Shown: one piece after another, positions 18,497 to 25,438 of the stretch | How positions within the stretch are numbered: the first letter of the stretch is position 1 | How the letters are laid out: each line of letters opens with the position of its first letter | Assembly: GCA_003427395.1 (NCBI GenBank) | Contig: BFEA01000098.1 | Span: forward strand, 1,394,790 to 1,420,227 | DNA length: 25,438 nucleotides | Source: Chara braunii | Lineage: Eukaryota > Streptophyta > Charophyceae > Charales > Characeae | Direction: 5' to 3' | Translations under genes and position numbers: made by a program | Notes under the pieces: generated by a model | Seen by the model: only the letters and a program-made list of their open reading frames with translations | Told to the model about the DNA's origin: nothing | Database searches by the model: none

Positions 18497-19099
18497 AGGA
18501 GGAGGGGGAGGCAGAAGAGGGGGTGGAGGAGGAGGCGGAGGAGGAGAAGGAAAAGAAGAGGAGGAAGGGGTAGAGGGATGGGTTTACCAGTACAACATCC
18601 TTCGGACTCTTCAAGTCTTAATCATAGTTATGGGTGTGTGTCATCCAACCTGATAACAGGAGGAGGAGGAGGAGGACGATGTGGAGAAGGTACCTGTCAT
18701 GGTCATGCCTGCAACACCATTCAATAGGAGGCGGCGGGGAGGTAGGAGGAATAGAAGGAAAAACTCAAAACACCAAATTGATGTGTGAACAGGCTTTGCT
18801 GTCGCCTGATTAAGGAAGTCGAAAATGGACATCCGCGGATGCCTGCAGAGGGCCGACTGATATTGGCTACCAGTAATCACCCGCCGCCTCCTATTGAATG
18901 GTGTTGCAGGCATGACCATGGCAGGTACCTTCTCCACTCCACCTCCTCCTATTATCAGGTTGGATGGCACTATGATTAAGACTTGAAGAATCTGAAGGAT
19001 GTTGTACTGGTAAACCCATCCCTCTACCCCTTCCTCTTCTTTTCCTTCTCCTCCTCCGCCTCCTCCTCCACCCCCTCTTCTGCCTCCACCTCCTCCTCC
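18497..19099. repeat. Long inverted repeat 2 (arms about 220-240 bp, 141-bp loop)
   Basis: The left arm 18497-18738 and the right arm 18880-19099 pair through a purine-rich outer part and a unique inner part. Landmarks are GATGGGTTTACCAGTACAAC, AAGTCTTAATCATAG, CATCCAACCTGATAA, GAGAAGGTACCTG and ACACCATTCAATAGGAGGCG. Identity is about 90 percent with small indels, so it is older than repeat 1. The outer edges merge into (GA)n and (CT)n sequence. Only 26 bases separate it from repeat 1. Confidence 0.9.
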
Positions 19100-19109
19100 A
19101 CTGTTGCTG

Positions 19110-19110
<1 letters not shown>

Positions 19111-19166
<56 letters not shown>
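19111..19166. repeat. (CT)n microsatellite, about 28 units
   Basis: Uninterrupted CT repeat directly beyond the right arm of inverted repeat 2. Confidence 0.97.
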
Positions 19167-19172
<6 letters not shown>

Positions 19173-19813
19173 TGGTGTCTTGATTTTAACGATTCCTGCT
19201 GCTACAGTGACATTCTTCTGTCTGTCCACTTTGCCTGTCCATCTATTTTTACCGAGTGTGATCTCCAATGCCTTGAGAGTGTATTGATTGTGGTAATGGG
19301 TATTCGGCCACCAAGTCATTGCGATGATAATAATCATGATCGCCCACCACTATCGGTTAACCGGGACCCCCCATTTCAAAAATCGTTGTTCTTTTCTCTT
19401 TTTCTCAGTCTTAATAGCAGCTTTTTTCACTCCTCCAGATTTCAGCTCCTGGCCAACGGGCCCAAAACTGAAATTAGGGTTTGGGAACTTTGGGGGTCAG
19501 CTTAAGAAAAAATAAAAAAGGGGGGTCTTTCTTCTTCTTCTTTTTTTTGCCTGTTTTTGTTTTAGGTCAAGGTTACCATGTGTGTCTCAAATTTGGCATC
19601 TTCTGAACCGTTCAAAATTCCTCTGTGTGACACTTCTGGGTTGGGCAAATTTTGACGAATTTTGCATGAAAGTGCACGTTTACCTTGGAAGTCTGCCGTT
19701 AGTTAGTATGGTGTCCACTCTATGTACGGGTGACAAGTTTGATTAAAAAGGGCTTTGGGTTTTCTTATAAATTGCATGACAAATTTCTGAAAATTCAGGC
19801 CTCGGTCAAACCA
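19167..19813. other. Region without recognisable genes
   Basis: Unique-looking sequence with short frames and T-rich patches near 19530-19560. No feature recognised. Confidence 0.4.
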
Positions 19814-19930
19814 CCAGTACTTGGCCCGGCTATCGGCCGCGGCACTTTCCCATTAACGCGCCGCGCTTTTAGGGCTTCGGGGTCGCAGGGGCATTCCAGG
19901 CTCGGCATCAATAGCTGGGCCAAGTACTGG
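19814..19930. repeat. Short inverted repeat with 77-bp loop
   Basis: CCAGTACTTGGCCCGGCTAT (19814-19833) pairs with ATAGCTGGGCCAAGTACTGG (19911-19930) at 19 of 20 positions. The enclosed sequence is GC-rich. The overall size of about 117 nt would suit a hairpin RNA or the ends of a small foldback element. I see no other support for either. Confidence 0.6.
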
Positions 19931-20570
19931 CGCACAGGGCCATCTCTCTCGCCCGCAGGAGCCATGTATGCAATCCATTCCTCCTCCTCCCACTCCTCCC
20001 CCTCGTCTTCCTCCCGTATGCAATCCCTCCCTTCTCCATCCCCGTGAGAAAGTGATGGTACAAACACTACACCGTGAGGCTTCTGATGGGAGAGACCAGA
20101 TGTGAAGGGACGAGGAGAGAAACTTTCTCTTCTCCATTCTTAAAAAGGAGACAGGACTGAGGTGTCATTCTTGAAATCTGATCAGCAGAGTTATTCCATT
20201 CATCTGCCCCTTCCTCCGCAAACCCACCCCTCACACCTCCTCCCCAAACCTGCCCTGCATCCTTCCTCTGCTTTAATGCACAGAATTGAGTACAGTACCA
20301 TGAATCAAAAAATATCTATGTATATATATATCGTCAAACAGATATATATGGCTTATGATGGGGTGTGAACATGCAGTCTGTACAGTTTTCCGTCTGGTAT
20401 AGGTGAGTGATAGTCTGCTTGGATTTTGGCCACAGGCACCCTTAAGGGCAGTGGTTTGTGCCCCCCCTCAAACCACCTCCCTCAGGGTATCAGTCATCGA
20501 TCGTTGATGCTCAATCGAAACCAGGGTCGAGCTGTTTTACGACTCACAGTATCATAATCTGTTAGGGGAC
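19931..20570. other. Region without recognisable genes
   Basis: Contains (TCC)n-rich sequence near 19978-20040 and a short TATATATA stretch near 20320-20350. Short frames only. Confidence 0.4.
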
Positions 20571-20597
20571 TCTGCACACTGTACAGGGTCCAGCGTC

Positions 20598-20632
20598 CTA
20601 ATAACTCAGTCGGTAAAACTCCGATGAAACAG
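20598..20632 (+). ncRNA. Degenerate hammerhead-like core, copy 1
   Basis: CTAATAA stands where CTGATGA would be. It is followed by CTCAG, the hairpin TCGG-TAAAACT-CCGA and then TGAAACAG. The stem and GAAAC are kept but the first conserved box has two changes, so activity is unlikely. The relationship to the copy at 21968 is clear from the shared hairpin and flank. Confidence 0.35.
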
Positions 20633-20928
20633 CCTAACCCCCCCCCCCCCCCCCCCCCCTGTCCTGTTCTCTCCCCTTTCTGCCTACGCTTGACCAGGCA
20701 GTAACTAGACAGAGAGAGAGTCACATATACGTATATACACATATCTAAATATATGATATATATATATCGATATATATCATCAATATATATTGTCACATAT
20801 ATAAATATATACAAAAATATACATATACATAGATAAGTATACATACGTACATATATACCATCGAACAGAACTGCCCCGTAAACTGTAGGCAGAGAGGGAG
20901 AGGACAACAAACTAGGGGCTGTGACAAA

Positions 20929-20985
20929 CTGTTTCATCGGAGTATATGTGTATCTACAAATCCGACGCCACTAGTTCTCTGCTTT
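20929..20985 (-). ncRNA. Degenerate hammerhead-like core, copy 2
   Basis: On the minus strand GTCGG, a longer loop, then ACTCCGATGAAACAG and TTTGTCACAGCCCCTAG. The 3' flank is the same as that of the copy at 21968, while the CTGATGA box is replaced by CTAGTGG. I take it as a decayed relative. Confidence 0.3.
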
Positions 20986-21189
20986 TGTAGATGATGCGGC
21001 GAGCGTCGGGCCTGTACTAGCAGGCTTCTTCTTTGGTTACAGTAGAATATACTCTTTCTAATTCTTCTTTCTACCTCTCTTTTTTTGCTTTGCTCTTCCC
21101 CATTGTTGGGGTATTTCGTTTTGCGGACCTACTGTATGGTTCCGTTTTTTTACTATGGTTATGGCAGAATTTGTTTTGGTATTTTTGGC

Positions 21190-21655
21190 ACCTTTGTCTG
21201 CATCCCAGTTGGTTTTGTCCCGTTGTTCAGCTTACACTAGGTGATGGCCATAGCGGTGATTTCATGTGGGAGCTGTCATCCGTTTTTTTTAATCCTGTTG
21301 GCATCCTAGTTGGCTGTTTCCCGTTGTTCGGCCTGTGTAAGGGGGCGGTGCTTTTCTGTGGGAATTGCCATCTGGGATTGACTATATACTTTTATTGACG
21401 TTGGTGGTGTCCCAGTATTTTAGTTTAGACCAGCGAAGCATCAGAAAGACGGAAGCGATACAGTTCTTGCAACAAATAACAATCGCAAAGGAGTCTTGGA
21501 GTTGACACGGAGTCGCTGGGGAGCACGAATGGTTTGTTATCCGGGATTGCTTGTTTGCAGGCAAGGGTATTTTGATATCCTGGTTGGTCTTGTCCCGTCG
21601 TTTGGCCTGTGATGGAGGGGGCAGTGCTTCAATGTGGGACTTGTCATCTAGGATC
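21190..21655 (+). repeat. Three-copy repeat of about 90-100 bp
   Basis: Copies near 21190-21285, 21298-21377 and 21570-21655 share the order TTGG, ATCC-AGTTGG or ATCCTGGTTGG, TCCCGT(T/C)GTT, GGCCTGTG, GGGGG-G-CAGTGCT or GGGGGCGGTGCTT, GTGGGA and TGTCATCT or TGCCATCTGGGA. They are diverged. The first two are adjacent and the third is separated by about 190 bases. The open frame at 21033-21398 crosses copies one and two and has a hydrophobic, repeat-driven composition. I do not call it a gene. Confidence 0.6.
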
Positions 21656-21707
21656 TGTTTATGTTTGTTTCCCCCTGTTTTGTTATATTTGGCTGTTCCC
21701 TCCCTTT

Positions 21708-22289
21708 TTCTTTGCCTCTTTGCCTTTCGGCTGTGTGCAAGTGGGTCGATATGACACACGGGGGTGGGGGCAGCCGCCGCTCAACCTACATCCACGTGGG
21801 CGGCCTTGTACGCAAGAGGTTTTCAACAGGGGGAGTTGTAAGTAAGAAAATAAAAAACGAATCGATTTCTTTTCTTGTTTTTTTTTTCGCTTTTGCGCTC
21901 TAATATCTTTGTGACGATATATACCTAAATATACATATATACATATACTTAGATAAATATATGTATACTGATGAATCGGTGAAACTCCGACGAAACAGTT
22001 CGTCACAGCCCCTCGTTTGTTGTCCTCTTCCCCTCTCTGCCAACGGTCTACCGGGCAGCTCTGTTTGACGATATATATTGTCAGATTGTGAATCAGAGCG
22101 CAAAAAAGGGAAAAGAAAAAAGGAAAAGGAAAAAAGGGAAGGGGGAGGAGGTAAGGAAAGATCCACCTGTTTTTAACCTCTTACGTACAAGGCCAGCCAC
22201 GTGGATGACAGGTTGAGCGCTGGCTGCCCCCATCCCCGTGTGTCACAAGGACCCACTTGCACGCAGCCAAAAGGCAAAGAGGTAAAGAA
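21708..22289. mobile_element. 582-bp foldback element, possible non-autonomous transposon
   Basis: Outer arms 21708-21833 and 22161-22289 are reverse complements at about 80-85 percent, with landmarks TTCTTT(G/A)CCTCTTTGCCTTT, GTGCAAGTGGGTC, GACACACGGGG and GGCCTTGTACG(C/T)AAGAGG. Further in, homopurine and homopyrimidine patches also oppose each other. Inner termini TTTTGCGCTCTAAT (21890-21904) and the complement of ATCAGAGCGCAAAA (22092-22105) pair, followed by TGACRATATATA on both sides. The central unpaired part (about 21928-22060) holds the hammerhead-like core. No transposase is present. The layout suits a foldback or MITE-like element, but no target-site duplication was established. 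Confidence 0.6.
21910..22007 (+). ncRNA. Hammerhead-ribozyme-like motif, best copy
   Basis: Hammerhead ribozymes need CUGAUGA, a stem II hairpin, GAAA and a cleavable NUH next to stem I. Here CTGATGA is at 21968-21974, stem II is TCGG-TGAAACT-CCGA (21976-21990) and CGAAAC at 21991-21996. An AT-rich hairpin TATACATATAT (21930-21940) with ATATATGTATA (21957-21967) abuts CTGATGA as stem I would. TGTGACGA (21910-21917) pairs over eight bases with TCGTCACA (22000-22007), in the position of stem III for a type III layout. Weak points are an A-C pair at the base of stem II, mismatches in the core-side half of stem III, and no clean NUH directly before stem I (an ATA lies at 21921-21923, six bases away). 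Probably a decayed ribozyme. Confidence 0.55.
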
Positions 22290-22394
22290 TATATAGGCAG
22301 GAGAGATATACGAGCAGGAGAAGCAAGTACAAAGAGGCGGGAAAAGGAGCTCCAACCCTGGTACAGATAAAGATCGTATATATTGTCACAAGCT

Positions 22395-22690
22395 AAAGGA
22401 TAAGGATTGTATATGCGAAAGCTTAAGGACCGTATACGCGAAAGGATAAGGATCGGATAAGGACAAGGCTAAGGATCGGATAAGGATAAGGATAAGGATA
22501 AGGATCGGATACGGATCGGATAAAGATCGGATAAGGATCGGATCCGGATCGGATACGGATCGGATAATGACAAGGACAAAGACAAGGGCAAGGATAAGGA
22601 TCGTGTAAGGATAAGAATCAGAATCGGATAAGGATAAGGATCTGATAAGCGGCGAGGAATGAGGATCGAACGGATAAGGATCTTGTATAA
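22395..22690. repeat. GGATAA / GGATCGGATA hexamer-type repeat tract
   Basis: Mixtures of GGATAA, GGATCGGATAA and AAGGACAAGG fill about 300 bases. It gives low-complexity S-D-P-Y-P frames on the minus strand that resemble nothing functional. It does not match the plant telomere unit TTTAGGG. Confidence 0.85.
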
Positions 22691-24489
22691 TAGATGAATA
22701 AGGAAGGATGGGGTGCAACTCCTACAAGGCAGGAACAAATTGCACAGCAGAAGGCAAACATAGTAACAAGGGCGATACTACAAAAGGAGGAGATTGGAGG
22801 AAAACAGCTAGATCGCTAACCTCTCCCCCCCCCTCCCCCCCCCTTCCCCCGCCCCCGAATAGAACGCACAATCACGATTAATGTATACAACCTATGTTTC
22901 CATCCCGATACAGTCCTGATGCATGATGACGCTGGGTTGTGTTCGGGGCAAGACAGTAGTCAAGAAGTCTCCTCGATAGTTCGATTCTCAATCAATGTCC
23001 TCCAAAGCTGCTCGCAAGGGTTATGTCTTTCTAGCCTCCAATGATATCCATTGCATTCCTTCCCCCTCTCCCTCCACCTCAGGTTGCTTCTCCTCCTCCT
23101 CCTCCCCCTCCTCGCTTTCTCCTCCTCCCATCGTCCTCCTCTCCTCATCTTATCCTACCTTCTTCTCGTGCACCTGACAGACGAGGGGATCGCGGATCTT
23201 CAACGAATGAACACCGCTACACCGCACTGATCAGCTGCTTCTTTACTAAATCACAAATCACCTCGAAATCATCAGCGATTTTTTTACCTTTACCATCCCC
23301 CCCTCCCCTTTTCATCTCTCCCCCCATCTTCCTCCTCGACCATCTTCTCATCTTCCTCCTCTGCCCCTCTCTCGCCCTGTCACACTCCGCCACCTAACAT
23401 CCAGATCGTTTTGCCCGACTCTCCCCCCAAAACCCCTTCTCTCCATAGTCTTCTTCCATCGCGACCATCCACTTCCTCTGCTGCTCTTCTTCATGATCAA
23501 AATCCTATTATAGAGAGGTTGATGTCTTCGGACAGGAGGGAGAGACGAGCGAAGGGACGATAATGACGTGGGGGGAGGAGGGGAGAAAGAAGGACAAGAG
23601 GAAAGGGTGGGGAGGAGGAGAACAGGGGGAAGGGGGAAGGGGGAAGGGGGAAGGAGGAGAGGGGAGGACTGGAGGAAGGGGGGAGGAGGTATGGAGGCGG
23701 AGAGAGGAAGAGAGAACACTAGCAGGAGGCGGCGATGGAGAGAGGGACGGCGAGGAGAAGGTTGAGAAGAGGAGGAGGGGGAGGAGAGGATAGACCCTTG
23801 ACATAGTAAGCGGACAGGGAGCAGGCAAACAAGACGTCGAGGAGTAGAGGGGTAGAGGGGGATGAAGAGGGGTACAGGAGGATGAGAACAATGGGTAGAA
23901 GAGGACGAGATACTGCTGCTGCTGTTTGTAAACGAAGGCAGCGCCGGTGGTCCCCACCCCCCCCGCCCAAACCCCCCAAAATCCCCACACCATCACAAAC
24001 GGAGCGCTCCTCGCAATCATTCGGTAATCCAAAGTCATTCCGTCCTCTCCTTGTCCACCTGTCCTCATCCTCCTACACTCTCCTCTCCTCCTCCCCTCCT
24101 CTCCTCATCTCCCCACTTATCCTCTCCCCATCTCCTCCTTGACTGGCGATGAAGCTTTTTCTCGCACGTTCGCGCGCACCCTCAGTCGTGCTTGCTCCTA
24201 ACACATACTGTACAAATCATGATGATCATCGCTTGGCCGATCTTCCGCGTCACCGAGGATATAAGGGCTCCTATCCCAGACATCACCGAGGAGAGCTGAA
24301 GAAGGGAAGACACAGAAAAACTGCAGACGAACGAGAGACGAACGAGAGACGAAGAGGGAGGAGGCGGCAGAGAGAGCGGACAAGATTACGAACGCGCGCG
24401 GAGGAAGACAAACGGTTGACAAGGAATGAGGAGTATGATACGACATCTCAAGGAAAAGAGGAGCTGACCAGGACAACCAATGCCTACCT

Positions 24490-24580
24490 GCCTCAGGAAG
24501 AGGAGAAAAGAGGAGAACAGACAGGAGAAAAGAGAGGAGAAAAGAGAGGAGAACAGAGAGGAGAAAAGAGAGGAGAATTG
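24490..24580. repeat. Minisatellite of GAGAGGAGAAAA-type units
   Basis: The phrase GGAGAAAAGAGA or GGAGAACAGAGA repeats six to seven times with a period of about 12-15 bases. Confidence 0.8.
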
Positions 24581-24599
24581 ATAGACAGGAGCGAGTAAG

Positions 24600-24850
24600 T
24601 GGAGGAAGTCGAGGAAGTTGAGGACGTCGAGGAAGATGGTGTAAGGAGGTAACGAGGAGGCAAGGAGGTAAGGAGGAGGCAAGGAGGTAAGGACGAGGGA
24701 GAGGTAAGGAGGAGGTAAGGAGGAGGTAAGGAGGAGGTAAGGAAGAGGTAACGAGGAGACAAGGAGTGAGGTAAAGAGGTAAGGAGGCGGCAAGAAGGAG
24801 ATAAGGAGATAAGAAGGAGATAAGGAGGTGGAGGAGGAGATGACTTGGGA
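24600..24850. repeat. Minisatellite of GGAGGTAA-type units
   Basis: GAGGTAAGGAG, GAGGCAAGGAG and related words repeat over about 250 bases with variable spacing. The many GGTAAG words look like splice donors but are simply the repeat. Confidence 0.8.
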
Positions 24851-25099
24851 GGAAATGAAAAATTGAGGGTTAAAAAAAAGCGTCCACTTGGACTGCTGAT
24901 GGTGAACACACCGCTGCAGGGCCGAGATATGATAACCGTGCATAACATTCGGACCACGCCCGGACGCTGACTGTGCGCCTCCTGGACTATGCCCGCGACA
25001 TCGGCAGCGTAAACAGAGCGCGCCCCAAGATCAACTGTTTACCAGATCAACTGTCTCTTCATGCCCTCGTCTGCCTCACCACCTCCTCCTCCTCCTCCT

Positions 25100-25222
25100 C
25101 CTCCATGTCTTGTAATTATCCGCCTCCTCCTCCTTCATGTCTTGTAATTCTCCTCCTCCTCCTCCTCCTCCTTCACGTCTTGTAATTCTCCTCCTCCTCC
25201 TCCTTCATGTCTTGTAATTCTC
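25100..25222 (+). repeat. Four-copy minisatellite with TCC spacers
   Basis: A(T/C)GTCTTGTAATT occurs at 25105, 25137, 25175 and 25207, each copy separated by CTC(CTC)n of variable length. Copies differ at one or two bases. Confidence 0.9.
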
Positions 25223-25438
25223 CTCTTATCCTCGTTCTCCCGCTCCTTCTGTTGTTCCTCCCATCCTACTCTTCTCCACTCCGCTATTGCTATCCTTGGG
25301 TGCAATATTCCATATTTCAGTATCAATCAGGTTTTGCCTGCTTTTCTTCGACATCAACCTTCCGGGGGGATGAGAGAAGATGGGAGGTTTGAAGAGGACG
25401 AGGGGGAGGATGAGGGGGAGGACGAGGGGGAGGACGAG

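Larger units (their letters stand above)
20580..21025. repeat. Inverted repeat carrying two copies of the hammerhead-like family
   Basis: The left arm (about 20580-20690) and the right arm (about 20868-21025) are diverged reverse complements. Landmarks on the arm sequence are GTACAGG, ACTCCGATGAAACAG, CTCTCTGCCTAC or TTTCTGCCTAC, and GGGCAGTT or AGGCAGTAACT. The centre (about 20715-20860) is a TA-rich array of ATATAT and ATACATATA words that is itself self-complementary. A 22-base C-run (20638-20659) interrupts the left arm. Confidence 0.75.
22800..25438. repeat. Alternating pyrimidine-rich and purine-rich low-complexity region
   Basis: On the plus strand, pyrimidine tracts (about 23055-23175, 23280-23390, 24040-24140, 25080-25265) alternate with purine tracts (about 23540-23900, 24285-24380, 24490-24870, 25355-25438). 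All long open frames here are made of S, P, L or of E, R, G, K and reflect composition. I recognise no gene. Short unique islands at about 22870-23040 and 24145-24260 also lack identifiable content. Confidence 0.7.

Noticed and set aside
21033-21398. 121-residue hydrophobic membrane protein
   Set aside because: The frame crosses two copies of a diverged nucleotide repeat. The hydrophobicity comes from T-rich sequence and there is no homologous domain.
22395-22690. Interstitial telomere repeat
   Set aside because: Units are GGATAA and GGATCGGATA, not TTTAGGG or a close variant.
22386-22738. Repeat protein with S-D-P-Y-P units
   Set aside because: It follows the hexamer repeat exactly and has no flanking gene structure.
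23508-24068. 186-residue proline/serine-rich protein
   Set aside because: It runs opposite to a purine-rich low-complexity tract and has no domain.
24149-24598. 149-residue Arg/Glu-rich protein
   Set aside because: The C-terminal half is the GAGAGGAGAAAA minisatellite. The N-terminal part shows no family.

Overview
This is a repeat-rich, gene-poor stretch of eukaryotic nuclear DNA. Three things suggest a green plant or streptophyte alga: a plant-like U6 snRNA sequence, a chromodomain-bearing Ty3/gypsy element, and LINE remains with the plant-type C-terminal zinc finger. A large charophyte genome such as Chara fits the integrase and chromodomain wording, but that is inference. I find no intact host protein gene. 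Most long open frames run through microsatellites, polypyrimidine tracts or dead transposons.

Layout. 1-928: a diverged tandem repeat (about 350-690) and a U6 snRNA retropseudogene on the minus strand, with an A-rich tail and a 16-bp target-site duplication. 929-1583: two 38-bp Nextera mate-pair junction adapters (929-966 and 1546-1583) enclosing a 579-bp segment that recurs exactly at 1982-2560. This block is an assembly artefact. 1590-1868: three copies of a 93-bp repeat. 2571-2960: two tRNA-derived (SINE-like) modules in opposite orientation. 3000-5250: no recognisable gene. 5246-5326: a candidate mini-intron and micro-exon with textbook splice signals.

5600-13308: a decayed Ty3/gypsy retrotransposon on the minus strand. 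From right to left it carries a candidate primer-binding site, gag with zinc knuckle, protease, reverse transcriptase, RNase H, integrase and chromodomain, then a G-rich polypurine tract next to a TGTTACA terminus. The 270-280 bp block beside that terminus recurs at 13029-13308 and is probably LTR-derived. A LINE 3' fragment (12393-13010) lies between gag and the right copy. The element is dead: an RT active-site Asp is lost, there are in-frame stops and frameshifts, a 54-codon tandem duplication covers the third catalytic residue of integrase, and a 103-bp duplication shifts the gag frame.

13470-17050: microsatellites, a 322-bp tandem duplication, a three-copy repeat of about 130 bp with C-homopolymers and one N, and a second LINE RT fragment with a broken active site. 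17831-19166: two adjacent long inverted repeats (arms about 300 bp and about 230 bp). 20570-22289: a repeat family present three times, carrying a hammerhead-ribozyme-like core. The best copy sits at the centre of a 582-bp foldback with AT-rich flanks. 22395-25438: GGATAA-type hexamer repeats, then alternating purine and pyrimidine tracts and minisatellites.

The most interesting items are the hammerhead-like core inside the foldback, the twin long inverted repeats, and the textbook U6 retropseudogene. The most important practical item is the adapter contamination.
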